Positions 1-9,509 are shown, counted from the first letter of the stretch. The stretch is DNA of 59,893 nucleotides from CAYXZQ01 sp964469935 (GCA_964469935.1 CAYXZQ010000004.1:1-59893), one strand, 5' to 3'. The notes: a model not told the origin generated them from the letters alone. Translations and numbers: made by a program.

Positions 1-273
1 GTCGTCTTTGGCAGGTTTCTTCGCCTTGGCAGTTCTCTTCGAGGTCTTCTTGCCCGTTTTCTTCACAGCCTTTTTTTTGGCGGATTTCTTTTCGAGCTCA
101 CCCAGCCTTTTTTTGAGAGCCTCCAGCTTCAGGTTGTAGTTGTCGTCATTCTCGCCCTCAACCTTGAGCTTCAGGGTCGCACCGGAGCCAGAATTCTTCT
201 CAAGCTTCGCAAGCCTCTTCCTGAGCTTTGCAATGTCTTCCTTGTGATTTTTTCCTATCTCGACCAGAGCCAT
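1..273 (-). CDS. Short coiled-coil protein with Lys/Ala-rich tail, C-terminus beyond window
   Basis: The frame stays open to the window edge, so at least the first 91 residues are present and the C-terminus is missing. Residues 1-30 (MALVEIGKNHKEDIAKLRKR...) and 50-65 form amphipathic Lys/Glu helices with leucine spacing (LRKRLAKLEK, LKKRLGELEKK), separated by a Gly/Ser/Asn-rich linker. From about residue 65 the chain becomes Lys/Ala/Thr-rich (KKAVKKTGKKTSKRTAKAKK), like a histone H1 tail. A TATA-like box (ATTTATATATTTAAT on the minus strand, about 311-325) precedes the start. Nucleic-acid binding by the tail is inference; no family was recognised. Confidence 0.7.
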   Translation of the reverse strand, partial: MALVEIGKNHKEDIAKLRKRLAKLEKNSGSGATLKLKVEGENDDNYNLKLEALKKRLGELEKKSAKKKAVKKTGKKTSKRTAKAKKPAKDD

Positions 274-394
274 TGGAACACCCTCTTTTTTCTTTATCTT
301 CATCAACTGAGATTAAATATATAAATAGTTTTCGGTTTGCCTGGCAGGCCATGGAATTTGTCCTGGCCCAACTATGGTTTAATGTTTGAAAAAT

Positions 395-404
395 TTTATA
401 TATA
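395..404 (+). promoter_or_regulatory. TATA box of the P-type ATPase gene
   Basis: TTTATATATA lies 22-31 nt before the ATG at 426 with no Shine-Dalgarno sequence between them, which fits a leaderless archaeal transcript. The same arrangement recurs in this window at 3053-3062, 12584-12594, 24603-24614, 39525-39535 and, on the minus strand, 44566-44574, 48041-48050 and 51183-51192. Confidence 0.6.
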
Positions 405-425
405 GGAAGACTTTTAAATTACGGG

Positions 426-2996
426 ATGGAGTTTTATCAGCTCAGCAATAAAGAGGCGATTGAGGAACTGGACTCCAGCCCCGACGGGCTTACCCAGAAG
501 GAAGTCCTGGCAAGGCAGGAGAGATTCGGCAAGAACACCGTTCAGATCGAAAAAGAGGTCTCATTCTTGGTCCTGCTCGCCAGGCAGTTCAAGAACTACC
601 TTGTGTGGCTGCTCATAATAGTCGCTGCAGTCGCCCTCACAACAGGAATCTATCTAGAAAAGCAGGAGCATATCATCGACGGCGTCATAATAAGCCTCAT
701 CGTCCTAATCAACGCCTTCATAGGTGCATACCAGGACTACAAGTCGGAAAAGACGGCACAGCTGCTAAAGTCCATGCTCAAGAACGAGGCTCTCGTCATG
801 AGGGGCGGCAAGAAGAGCAAGATAGACGCATCAGAGCTGGTGCCCGGAGACATAATCTTCCTGAACGAAGGGGACAAGGTCCCTGCCGACAGCAGGATAC
901 TGGAATGCGAGGAATTCAATGTCGACGAGTCGATGCTCACAGGAGAGAGTGTGGCTGTGTTCAAGAACCCTAAGCAGATAAATCAGGCAGTCCCGCTTGC
1001 TGACAGGAAGAACCTTGTCTTCATGAATACGTTTGTCGCCCGTGGGGATGCGACATGCATTGTGTTCTCGACAGGCAGGGACACCGAGGTCGGAAAGATC
1101 GCCAAGTCTCTCGAGACAGAGCAGGAGTCCCTTTTCCTGGACGAGGTCGACGATGCGAGCAAGAAGATAACTTACGTGGCCATGGTGCTCATCCTCATCG
1201 CCCTTTCCATATATTATTTCCAGAACAACGGCTGGCTGTCCATATTCATGCTTGGCTCTGCGCTCATAATAGGCTCAATACCCGAAGGCCTGCCTGCCAT
1301 AGTCACCTTCTCGCTTGCCATGGGCTCATCCAGGCTTGCCAAGGCAAACGTGCTGGTGAAACGTAAGACCCTGCTAGAGACCCTCGGCAGCGTGGATGTC
1401 ATCTGCACTGACAAGACAGGGACCCTCACCGAGAACAAGATGGCTGTCAAGAAGCTCTTCACCGACGGCAAGGTGACGCTCGCTGCAAGGGACATCCGAA
1501 AGGACACCTACGATGTTCTCAAGAACTGCGCGCTGCTCTGCAACGAGGCAAAGGACACCGAGAAGGGGTTCGTCGGCGGCGCAGAGGATATCGCTCTCAT
1601 CGATTTCTTCAACATGAAGGGTGTGGACATCATACAGCTGAGGGCAAGATTTCCCACCCTGAAATTCGAGCCGTTCTCATCCCAGAAGAAGTATGCCAGA
1701 TCGTTCAACACAGTCAACAGGAAGAAGGTACAGTACACCAAGGGCGCCCCGGAGATAATACTCAAGCAATGCAAGAGGATACTGAAGAACGGCAAGGTCC
1801 ATGCCCTGAACAAGAAGGACAGGGACGATATAATATATTGCCTGGAATCATTCTCAAAGGATGCGCTTCGGAACATCGCTTTCTCATACGACAACATATT
1901 CATAGGCGTCGCAGGCATCTACGACCCGCCAAGGGAGGGCATTTCAGAGCTCATAAAGACGATTTACGGGGCAGGCATCGACATAAAGATGATAACAGGC
2001 GACAACATCCATACAGCTAAGGCGATAGCCAAGGAATGCGGATTCACGGACATCGACGCCATAAGCTGGGACGAGATGAAAGATCTCTCGGAGCACGAGC
2101 TCAAGGAGGTCGTAGCCAGGTGTAATGTCTTTGCAAGGATGTCACCGGAATACAAGCTCAAGATAGTGACAGCGTTGCAGAACATCGACAAGAGGGTAGC
2201 GATAACAGGCGACGGCGTCAACGACGTGCCGGCGCTCAAGAAGGCCAATGTAGGAGTCGCGATGGGCATGAAAGGCTCTGACATCGCGAAGGAGGCAGCC
2301 GACCTGATAATACTGGACGACAACCTCCGGTCGATAGTCATCGGCGTCAAGGAAGGGAGGACCATATTCTCCAACATCAGGAAGGTCATCGACTATCTTC
2401 TGACAGCAAACCTCGCAGAGGTGCTTTTGGTCTTTTTTGCATCCCTCATGGGGCTCGTGCCGTTTCTCGCGATACAGCTGCTCTGGGTTAATTTTGTCAC
2501 AGACATAGCGCCTGCGATGACCCTCGGCATAGACCCTTCCCACAAGGACATCATGACCAAGAGGCCCACGGGGAAGAACGAGAAGCTAATAAACAAGAGG
2601 ATAGTCTGGCTGACAGTCGGCATCAGCGTCAAGAAAGTCGTCATAATGCTTATACTTTTCGTCATCACATACCGCATCTCGAACAACCTCGTGCTGGCCC
2701 AGACCATGACGTTCACTTGGCTTGTGCTCTCGCATTTCATAAGGGTCGCCGCGATTAGGTTCGACGAGAAGGTGAACATATTCATCAACAAGTACCTGAA
2801 CTGGTCGATTTTCATACCGGTGCTGTTCCAGCTTCTCATCCTGTACACACCGCTGATGAACTTCTTCCATACCATGCCGCTGAGCATCCGGGAATGGCTG
2901 ATACTGATAGGCTCAATCCTGATTGCGCTCGTTCTTGCCAAGGTCATCACGAACATAATTGACAAGAATCTTCCGCTGAGCGAGAAGGATTACTGA
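426..2996 (+). CDS. P-type ATPase, Ca2+-transporting (SERCA/PMCA-like) type
   Basis: An 856-aa P2-type cation pump that uses ATP to move a cation, most likely Ca2+, across the cytoplasmic membrane. Visible landmarks are an N-terminal cation-ATPase domain, the actuator motif TGES near residue 173, the phosphorylated Asp in DKTGTLT (about 329), ITGDN and GDGVND of the P domain, and about ten membrane segments. The PEGLPA sequence in TM4 and the NFVTD stretch in TM6 are those of Ca2+-ATPases rather than K+- or Cu+-pumps. Length is normal for a pump without regulatory tails. It is a single leaderless gene. The ion is inferred from the membrane motifs only; Mn2+ or Na+ remain possible. Confidence 0.93.
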   Translation: MEFYQLSNKEAIEELDSSPDGLTQKEVLARQERFGKNTVQIEKEVSFLVLLARQFKNYLVWLLIIVAAVALTTGIYLEKQEHIIDGVIISLIVLINAFIGAYQDYKSEKTAQLLKSMLKNEALVMRGGKKSKIDASELVPGDIIFLNEGDKVPADSRILECEEFNVDESMLTGESVAVFKNPKQINQAVPLADRKNLVFMNTFVARGDATCIVFSTGRDTEVGKIAKSLETEQESLFLDEVDDASKKITYVAMVLILIALSIYYFQNNGWLSIFMLGSALIIGSIPEGLPAIVTFSLAMGSSRLAKANVLVKRKTLLETLGSVDVICTDKTGTLTENKMAVKKLFTDGKVTLAARDIRKDTYDVLKNCALLCNEAKDTEKGFVGGAEDIALIDFFNMKGVDIIQLRARFPTLKFEPFSSQKKYARSFNTVNRKKVQYTKGAPEIILKQCKRILKNGKVHALNKKDRDDIIYCLESFSKDALRNIAFSYDNIFIGVAGIYDPPREGISELIKTIYGAGIDIKMITGDNIHTAKAIAKECGFTDIDAISWDEMKDLSEHELKEVVARCNVFARMSPEYKLKIVTALQNIDKRVAITGDGVNDVPALKKANVGVAMGMKGSDIAKEAADLIILDDNLRSIVIGVKEGRTIFSNIRKVIDYLLTANLAEVLLVFFASLMGLVPFLAIQLLWVNFVTDIAPAMTLGIDPSHKDIMTKRPTGKNEKLINKRIVWLTVGISVKKVVIMLILFVITYRISNNLVLAQTMTFTWLVLSHFIRVAAIRFDEKVNIFINKYLNWSIFIPVLFQLLILYTPLMNFFHTMPLSIREWLILIGSILIALVLAKVITNIIDKNLPLSEKDY

Positions 2997-3087
2997 GCCG
3001 GGCAGCTCCGATTGCAGTTTTGAGAGGAAATCTATAATCAATCTTTCACAAGTTTTATAAATCAAAATCAGGCTCTGCAAAATCTAG

Positions 3088-3789
3088 ATGATTGAGCTTA
3101 TATACAGCCCGGAGTGGTTTTACGGCAAGGACATAATAATAGACATCGTAAGCATCTTCGTGCTCCTGCTCATAGCGTACTTCAGCGTGAGATATTACAA
3201 GATAGACCGCAGGAACAAGAACTACCTGCTCTTCGCAGGCTCGTTCGCCGTAATCGCCCTCTCGTTCATATCCAAGATAGTCACGAACTTCACGCTCTAT
3301 TCAAGCGTCGTCCAGACAAGGCATCTGGGCCTGTTGACATTAACGTACAATGCAGTGCAGTCCTCTGACGTGCTTTTCTATGCAGGCTTTTTGGTCTACA
3401 GGATACTGATGCTTTCAGGTCTTTTCATGCTCTATTCAATATACTCGAAGACAGGCAGGTCAACATCGACATTGATAGTATACCTGATAATCATATCCAT
3501 GTATTTTTCCAGGTCCGTGTATTACGTCTTCCACGTGACTGCGCTCCTGCTCCTCGTGATGATAACCGTCCAGTACTGGAACAACTTCAGGAAAAACAGG
3601 CATGATGCTAGCAGGTGGCTCTTCTGGAGCTTCCTACTCATCGCTCTCAGCCAGGTCATATTCGTGTTCATGGGGCTAAATTCCGTCTATTACGTAGCGG
3701 CAGAGATAGTCCAGCTGCTGGGTTTCGGCGCATTGCTCATAACGTTTATCAAGGTACTTCAAGATGGCAAGAAAAAGAGAAAGAAGTGA
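3088..3789 (+). CDS. Polytopic membrane protein of unknown function
   Basis: A 233-aa protein with about seven hydrophobic helices (first at residues 14-36) and a short basic C-terminus ending in KKKRKK. A TTTTATAAAT box at 3053-3062 lies about 26 nt before the ATG, so it is probably leaderless. The last 26 bases overlap the next gene, a small wHTH protein, so the two are very likely co-transcribed. The layout (many TMs, few charged residues in the membrane) resembles small archaeal membrane proteins that pair with a cytoplasmic regulator. No catalytic or transport motif is visible and no function is proposed. Confidence 0.8.
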   Translation: MIELIYSPEWFYGKDIIIDIVSIFVLLLIAYFSVRYYKIDRRNKNYLLFAGSFAVIALSFISKIVTNFTLYSSVVQTRHLGLLTLTYNAVQSSDVLFYAGFLVYRILMLSGLFMLYSIYSKTGRSTSTLIVYLIIISMYFSRSVYYVFHVTALLLLVMITVQYWNNFRKNRHDASRWLFWSFLLIALSQVIFVFMGLNSVYYVAAEIVQLLGFGALLITFIKVLQDGKKKRKK

Positions 3790-4036
3790 TATCGTTGTCG
3801 ATATGCTCCTTTCAATACAGGAAAAAGGGGGGAAGATAAAGCCGACACACCTGATGTACAGGGCAAACCTCGCCCACCAGCAGATGAAATCATACCTGGA
3901 GGAGCTAGTTGAGAGAAATTTCGTGAGGAAGATCATGGAAAAAAAATATGAATACATAATGATTACTGATACAGGCTCGAGGTTCGTTGAGAAAATCAGC
4001 CAGATGAAGGAATTCGAGAAGACATTCGGTTTGTGA
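3764..4036 (+). CDS. Winged-helix DNA-binding protein (ArnR1-like)
   Basis: A 90-aa protein made almost entirely of one winged helix-turn-helix: helix 1 (SDIVVDMLLSIQEKGG), a KPTHLMYRANLAHQQMKSYL recognition region, then a wing with EKKYEYIMITDTG and a C-terminal helix ending the domain. Archaeal proteins of this layout are small transcription regulators. It starts inside the preceding membrane-protein gene and ends 9 nt before the parvulin gene, so it sits in a three-gene run. The likely role is control of these neighbours, which is inference. Confidence 0.85.
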   Translation: MARKRERSDIVVDMLLSIQEKGGKIKPTHLMYRANLAHQQMKSYLEELVERNFVRKIMEKKYEYIMITDTGSRFVEKISQMKEFEKTFGL

Positions 4037-4045
4037 GGGGATAAC

Positions 4046-5812
4046 ATGAAAAAGGAAAACAGGAAAAAGAAATCATCGGATGATGAAGATAGAACGGAAA
4101 AGAAGCATGATTCCGGCAGTCAAAAAGAGGCAAGGCACAGCAAGGCCAGGAAAAGCAAGAGCATTTTCGCAAACACCTGGCTCATGGCGCTAGGCATAAT
4201 AGCGATAGCGGCGATAATAATCGCAGCCGCATACCTGGTCAACAGGAACAGCAAGGGCTGTAGCGGAAGTCTCTGCACGGCAAGCCCGGCAGGCGCGCAG
4301 GGAAGCATTGTCGCGGAAGTCAACGGACAGCCTATATATTCAGGCCAACTCAACAAGACATACGACCTGTTCCTCTACATGGAGGGCATACCTAAGAGCT
4401 ACAGCTTCCTTGTCCCGAAACTGTCTGTGCTGAACCAGTCGATAATGCAGATGCTGATATACGACGACGCCACTGCACACGGGTATTCAGTGACCTCGCA
4501 GGAGGCAGAGGACAGCCTTGTCAAGGCGCTAGCCGCGAACGGCTACACCCTGGACAGGTTCAAGTCGACTTTTGCCAACGAGAGTTTCGACTACGATTTC
4601 GTGACAGAGTACAACAGGAGGACCATGGTCATCAGCAAGTACCTCAATGATACGATACTCAAGGGCATAACTGTGACCGACAGCGAGGCCCAGGCGTACT
4701 ACGATGCCAACAAAGCATTGTTCAACTCCACTGAGCAGATCAGGGTCAGCCATATCCTCGTCAATTCAAGCAGCCTCGCCCAGCAGATAATAGACCAACT
4801 GGACAGCGGTGCGAACTTCACGGAACTCGCAAAGGAGTACTCAACAGACCCGAGCGTGCAGACGAACGGGGGCGACCTGGGCTACTTCTCAAACGGCACC
4901 ATGATACCTGAATTCGAGAGCGCTGCATTCGCACTTAAGAACATCGGGGACTACACCGAGACACCGGTGCAGAGCCAGTACGGATACCACATAATACTGC
5001 TCACAGGCAGGAAGCCCGCAGGCCTGCAGCCGTTCGCCCAGGTCGAGGACCAGATCAAGCAGAACCTTCTTAAGCAGAAGCAGAACGACGCGATAAAGGC
5101 CTACATCCAGGGCCTGATGTCCAAGGCAGACATCAAGATCTACCTCCAGGCGCAGCAGCCCGCGGCGGCGACGACACAGCCTGCCCAGGCAGCAGCGACG
5201 CCGCCTAAGTCGGACAAGCCTGTTGTCGAGCTTTTCGTGATGTCATACTGCCCCTACGGCACACAGATGGAAAAGGGCATCCTCCCAGTAGCTCTGCTGT
5301 TCGGAGACAAGATCGACTTCCAGGTGAAGTTCGTCAACTATGCGATGCACGGGCCAAAGGAGATAAAGGAGAACCTCAGGCAGTACTGCATAGAGACAGA
5401 GCAGGGCGACAAGTACCTGAGCTACCTCAACTGCTTTTTGAAGGCCAATGACACCAATGCGTGCATGGCCCAGGCAGGCGTGGACACTGCACAGCTCGCT
5501 ACGTGCACCGCAGCGACCGACCAGCAGTACAGCGTGACGCAGAACATGGAGAACCCCCAGGGGCCCTACCCGTCATTCCTCGTCGACGACGCGGACAACA
5601 AGAAGTACGGCGTCAGCGGCTCGCCGACACTTGTCATAAACGGCGTCGAAGTGTCGCCGTCAAGGGACTCTGCAAGCCTGCTCCATGCTGTCTGCAGCTC
5701 GTTCAATGTACAGCCTGAAGAGTGCACTGCAAAGCTCTCATCAGACCAGCCATCGCCGGGGTTCGGCTACAAGACGACCACGACAAGCGCACAGGCGGAC
5801 TGCACAGCGTAG
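4046..5812 (+). CDS. Membrane-anchored PpiC-type prolyl isomerase fused to a DsbA-like thioredoxin domain
   Basis: A 588-aa extracytoplasmic folding factor. Residues 1-45 are highly charged, residues 48-66 form one membrane anchor, then comes a SurA/PrsA-like helical region (about 90-220) and a parvulin domain (about 232-325) with the hallmark IRVSHILV and GGDLGYF segments. After a Pro/Ala/Gln linker (near 370-390) a thioredoxin-fold domain begins, with CPYG (Cys402) at the active site and a cis-Pro in GSPTLVING. The second Cys of CxxC is replaced by Gly, so the domain would act as a monothiol or use another of its several Cys residues. Foldase and thiol chemistry in one anchored chain suggests quality control of secreted Cys-containing proteins. 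The fusion is visible; the role is inferred. Confidence 0.88.
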   Translation: MKKENRKKKSSDDEDRTEKKHDSGSQKEARHSKARKSKSIFANTWLMALGIIAIAAIIIAAAYLVNRNSKGCSGSLCTASPAGAQGSIVAEVNGQPIYSGQLNKTYDLFLYMEGIPKSYSFLVPKLSVLNQSIMQMLIYDDATAHGYSVTSQEAEDSLVKALAANGYTLDRFKSTFANESFDYDFVTEYNRRTMVISKYLNDTILKGITVTDSEAQAYYDANKALFNSTEQIRVSHILVNSSSLAQQIIDQLDSGANFTELAKEYSTDPSVQTNGGDLGYFSNGTMIPEFESAAFALKNIGDYTETPVQSQYGYHIILLTGRKPAGLQPFAQVEDQIKQNLLKQKQNDAIKAYIQGLMSKADIKIYLQAQQPAAATTQPAQAAATPPKSDKPVVELFVMSYCPYGTQMEKGILPVALLFGDKIDFQVKFVNYAMHGPKEIKENLRQYCIETEQGDKYLSYLNCFLKANDTNACMAQAGVDTAQLATCTAATDQQYSVTQNMENPQGPYPSFLVDDADNKKYGVSGSPTLVINGVEVSPSRDSASLLHAVCSSFNVQPEECTAKLSSDQPSPGFGYKTTTTSAQADCTA

Positions 5813-5898
5813 ACGGCAGGTACAGCCGGATTAATTTTTTTTTTATTTTATTGATGCCTGAACCAGACACAGGACTTGGCAGGTCAAAAACAGGTGAT

Positions 5899-6888
5899 AT
5901 GATGAACAGCGAGATACAGGAACTCAACGCCAGGGCAGAGGCCTACGGCGCGAAGATACGCAGGATCCAGCAAGAGATATCCCGGGTCATCGTCGGCCAG
6001 GACGATGTAGTGGGCAAGATGCTCCTCGCCCTGATATCGAACGGCCACGTGCTCATAGAGGGAGTGCCGGGGCTTGCGAAGACCCTCATGATAAAGACCC
6101 TCTCCGAATGCCTCGACAGCGGCTTTGTCAGGATACAGTTCACCCCCGACCTTCTCCCCGCGGACATCACAGGGACCAAGATATACGAGCACAGGACATC
6201 GGGCTTCAAGACAGTGAAGGGGCCTATCTTCACGAATTTCGTCCTCGCAGACGAGATAAACAGGGCTCCGCCAAAGGTCCAGAGCGCGCTCCTCGAGTCC
6301 ATGCAGGAGCGCCAGGTCAGCATCCAGGGAGACACGCTCAGGCTTCCAGAGCCGTTCATGGTGCTCGCGACCCAGAACCCCATCGAGAGCGAGGGGACCT
6401 ACAAGCTTCCCGAGGCGCAGGTGGACAGGTTCATGTTCAAGATACTGATCGATTACCCTGAAAAAGAGGGCGAGGTCGAGATAATCGACAGGTTCACCGA
6501 AGGCGCAAGCATATCAGTGTCCAAGCAGGTGTCTGCAAAGGAGCTGACAGAGATACAGGAGTTCAACAGGAGGGTGTATGCCGACCCGAAGATAAAGGAA
6601 TACGTGGCAGAGCTCGTGGACGCGAGCAGGCACCCGGAGAAGTACGGGCTCGAAATCAACGGAAGCATAGAGTACGGCGCATCGCCCAGGGCATCGCTCT
6701 GGCTCATTCTCGCTGCAAAAGCCCATGCCATGGTCAACGGCAGGGGATACGTGAAGCCAGAGGATGTCAAGGCCGTGGCCTACGAGGTGCTCAGGCACAG
6801 GATAATCCTCACCTACGAGGCAGAGGCAGAGGAGAAGACGAGCGACGGGATAATATCACTCATCCTCGACACCATAAAGGTACCTTAA
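5899..6888 (+). CDS. MoxR-family AAA+ ATPase
   Basis: A 329-aa AAA+ ATPase, normal MoxR length. Walker A is GVPGLAKT, Walker B LADEINRAPPK, and sensor 1 lies in ATQNPIESEG, all diagnostic of MoxR. A lid domain follows. I chose the ATG at 5899 (or 5902) because GGTGAT lies just before it. In-frame upstream starts at 5722 and 5854 would overlap the parvulin gene or lack a ribosome site. MoxR proteins act as chaperones with VWA-domain partners, and DUF58 and VWA genes follow in this operon. Substrate unknown. Confidence 0.93.
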   Translation: MMNSEIQELNARAEAYGAKIRRIQQEISRVIVGQDDVVGKMLLALISNGHVLIEGVPGLAKTLMIKTLSECLDSGFVRIQFTPDLLPADITGTKIYEHRTSGFKTVKGPIFTNFVLADEINRAPPKVQSALLESMQERQVSIQGDTLRLPEPFMVLATQNPIESEGTYKLPEAQVDRFMFKILIDYPEKEGEVEIIDRFTEGASISVSKQVSAKELTEIQEFNRRVYADPKIKEYVAELVDASRHPEKYGLEINGSIEYGASPRASLWLILAAKAHAMVNGRGYVKPEDVKAVAYEVLRHRIILTYEAEAEEKTSDGIISLILDTIKVP

Positions 6889-6889
6889 C

Positions 6890-7879
6890 ATGGCGCTAAT
6901 TGAACTCAAAGGGCTCACGAAGAGGTTCAACGGCTTCACTGCAGTCGACGGACTGAGCTTCGAGATAGAGAAAGGCGAGATATTCGGATTTCTGGGCCCG
7001 AACGGCGCTGGCAAGACAACGACCATATCGATGATCGTGACTATACTCGACCCGACCTCAGGGACGGCTATTGTCGACGGTAAGGATATATTGAAGGACA
7101 AGGACGAGGTCAGGAATAGGATAGGCATCGTGTTCCAGGACCCGAGCCTCGACGAGGAGCTGACAGCATACGAGAACATGGAGTTCCATGCGGTCATGTA
7201 CGACGTGGGCAGGGAGCTTCGGGAGAAGAGGATAACCGAGATGCTCAAGCTTGTCGACCTTGACTCAAGGAGGAATGATCTCGTCAAGAACTTCTCAGGT
7301 GGCATGAAGAGGAGGCTCGAGATCGCCCGGGGGCTTCTGCACCACCCGAAGATACTCTTTCTAGACGAGCCGACAGTAGGTCTTGACCCACAGACAAGGA
7401 ACCATATCTGGGGCTACATAAAGAAGCTCAATGAGGAAGAGGGCATAACCATAATACTGACGACGCATTACATGGACGAGGCCGAGAAGCTCGCGACAAG
7501 GATAGTCATCGTCGACAACGGCAAGGCCATCGCCATGGACACGCCGGACAATCTCAAGGAGGGCCTCAAGGGAGATACTGTGTCGCTCATATGCGCAGAG
7601 CCCGCGAAGGTCGCTGACAGGCTTGCAAGGATAAGCTGGATAAGCAAGATTAAGACCCATGACAGCACAGTGAGTATCAGCCTCGACAGGGTCGAGGAGA
7701 AGCTTCCTCAGGTGCTAAAAGAGCTTGACAGGATGGATACCGAGATAAGGTCGATATCGATCAAGAAGCCCAATCTCGAGGACGTGTTCCTCAACCTCAC
7801 CGGAAAGACAATCAGGGAGGAGGAGGCGAGCACCAAGGACAGGATGAGGCTCAGGAGAAGGATGTGGAGGAGAAGATGA
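6890..7879 (+). CDS. ABC transporter ATP-binding protein, DrrA/ABC-2 type
   Basis: A 329-aa nucleotide-binding subunit. Walker A (GPNGAGKTTT), Q-loop (VFQDPSLD), signature (FSGGMKRRLEIARG), Walker B (ILFLDEPTVGLDP) and the H-loop (LTTHYMDEAEK) are all intact. The C-terminal 100 residues form the DrrA-type extension, followed by a very basic tail (RMRLRRRMWRRR). It begins one base after the MoxR stop, and its stop overlaps the permease start as ATGA. It should power export by the adjacent permease. The exported molecule cannot be read from sequence. Confidence 0.94.
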   Translation: MALIELKGLTKRFNGFTAVDGLSFEIEKGEIFGFLGPNGAGKTTTISMIVTILDPTSGTAIVDGKDILKDKDEVRNRIGIVFQDPSLDEELTAYENMEFHAVMYDVGRELREKRITEMLKLVDLDSRRNDLVKNFSGGMKRRLEIARGLLHHPKILFLDEPTVGLDPQTRNHIWGYIKKLNEEEGITIILTTHYMDEAEKLATRIVIVDNGKAIAMDTPDNLKEGLKGDTVSLICAEPAKVADRLARISWISKIKTHDSTVSISLDRVEEKLPQVLKELDRMDTEIRSISIKKPNLEDVFLNLTGKTIREEEASTKDRMRLRRRMWRRR

Positions 7880-8619
7880 ACAAGATATACATCATCTGGC
7901 TGAGGGAGCTCAAGAAGTACATAAGGAGCAGGAGCAGGGTAATCGGAAGCCTCGGCATGCCTTTGCTGTTCCTTTTCGCATTAGGGTTCGGGCTGAACTC
8001 GTTCATCAAGGTGGGCAGCGGCGACTACCTGGATTTCATATTCCCGGGGATAATCGCCATGAGCGTTCTCATGACCTCTATGTCGTCGGGGATATCAGTC
8101 ATCTGGGACAAGCAGTTCGGGTTCATGAAGGAGATGCTTGTCGCGCCTGTGAGCAGGACGAAGATAGTCATAGGCAAGACCCTCGGGGGTGCGACGACGG
8201 CTGTGATACAGGGCCTTTTGATATTCATAATATCCATGTTCATAGGCGTGAAGGTCAAGAGCGTGCTCGGGCTTGGCATAGCAGTGTTCTTCATGGTGCT
8301 GATAGGTTTCACATTCACCGCCCTCGGCATGGCGTTCGCCTCGAGGATGGAGGACATGCAGGCATTCCCGCTAGTCATGAATTTCGTCATAATGCCCATG
8401 TTCTTCCTGTCCGGCGCCCTCTTCCCGATCGACGGCATACCCCAGTTACTCAAGGTCCTGACATACATCGACCCGCTGACATACGGCGTGGACGCGCTGA
8501 GATACGGCTTCATAGGGGTCTCGCATCTATCTGTCTGGCTGGACCTGGCGATACTCGGCGCATTCTGCGCAGGGGCGATAACCCTGGGCGGCTATCTCTT
8601 CAACAGGACATCAGTCTGA
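7876..8619 (+). CDS. ABC-2 type transporter permease (DrrB-like)
   Basis: About 247 aa with six membrane helices and the ABC-2 layout: a cytoplasmic N-terminus, then GSLGMPLLFLFALGFG, and near the end the FPIDGIPQLLKVLTYIDPLT segment typical of DrrB/NodJ permeases. The ATG at 7876 is preferred over the GTG at 7864 because GGAGGAG lies just before it, and it overlaps the ATPase stop by four bases (ATGA), which suggests translational coupling. With the upstream ATPase it forms a half-transporter that would work as a homodimer. Confidence 0.92.
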   Translation: MNKIYIIWLRELKKYIRSRSRVIGSLGMPLLFLFALGFGLNSFIKVGSGDYLDFIFPGIIAMSVLMTSMSSGISVIWDKQFGFMKEMLVAPVSRTKIVIGKTLGGATTAVIQGLLIFIISMFIGVKVKSVLGLGIAVFFMVLIGFTFTALGMAFASRMEDMQAFPLVMNFVIMPMFFLSGALFPIDGIPQLLKVLTYIDPLTYGVDALRYGFIGVSHLSVWLDLAILGAFCAGAITLGGYLFNRTSV

Positions 8620-8621
8620 AA

Positions 8622-9509
8622 ATGCAGGAGAAAACAGAAGTAAGAGACATAATAAGGCAGGTCAGAAAAATCGAGATAAAGACCAGGCACCTGGTCGACG
8701 GGCTGATTGCAGGCAGCTACCATTCTATCTTCAGGGGCCAGGGCATCGAGTTCTCTGAGATAAGGGAGTACAGGCCGGGTGACGATGTCAGGGCCATCGA
8801 CTGGAAGGTCACTGCAAGGTTCAACAAGCCTTTCATCAAGGAGTTCATCGAGGAGCGGGACCTTCGGGTATATTTCGCTTTCGATATGTCTTCTTCTGGG
8901 TATTTCGGCAACCTCGTCGAAAAGAGGAGGAAGGCAATCGAGCTCACAGCGACGCTCATGTTCTCTGCTGTGAGGAACAACGACAATGCAGGGCTATTCA
9001 TATTCACCGACGAAGTGGAGAGGTATTTCCCGGCAAAGAAGGGAAGAAGGCACGCGCTCTCCATGATAAGCAGCCTAGTCTCGTTTGCGCCTTCTTCGAA
9101 GAGGACGGACATAGGGAGGTCGCTCTCGGGCATCGGGAACGTGCTCAGGAAAAGGAGCATCATATTCGTTATATCGGACTTCTACGACAGGGGATTTTCA
9201 AGGTCACTTAGGACGCTTCGGAACAGGCACGACGTGATCGCAGTGAAAGTCTCTGACAGGAGGGAGATGGAGATCCCTGACGTCGGGCTGATACAGCTCG
9301 AGGACACCGAGACAGGGGAGCAGATGCTCCTGGACACGTCGGATCCGGAGTTCAGGAGGAACTATAAGAATATCATGGGAAGGGAGCAGAGGAGGCTTGA
9401 GGGAGTCTTCAGGAAATGCCACATCGATGCTGTCGAGATCGTCTCGGACGAGCCCTATGAGATACCGCTTCAGAGATTCTTCCGGCAGAGGGAGAGGAGG
9501 ATGGCGTGA
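8622..9509 (+). CDS. DUF58 domain protein
   Basis: A 295-aa cytoplasmic protein. The DUF58 core motif EYRPGDDVRAIDWKVTARF is at about residues 49-67, followed by a VWA-like fold (VYFAFDMSSSG, then ISDFYDRG). DUF58 proteins are encoded with MoxR ATPases and VWA proteins across archaea and bacteria. Here the gene follows the permease by two bases and its stop overlaps the next start as TGATG. The family may act as an adaptor in MoxR-dependent assembly; its exact activity is not established. Confidence 0.92.
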   Translation: MQEKTEVRDIIRQVRKIEIKTRHLVDGLIAGSYHSIFRGQGIEFSEIREYRPGDDVRAIDWKVTARFNKPFIKEFIEERDLRVYFAFDMSSSGYFGNLVEKRRKAIELTATLMFSAVRNNDNAGLFIFTDEVERYFPAKKGRRHALSMISSLVSFAPSSKRTDIGRSLSGIGNVLRKRSIIFVISDFYDRGFSRSLRTLRNRHDVIAVKVSDRREMEIPDVGLIQLEDTETGEQMLLDTSDPEFRRNYKNIMGREQRRLEGVFRKCHIDAVEIVSDEPYEIPLQRFFRQRERRMA

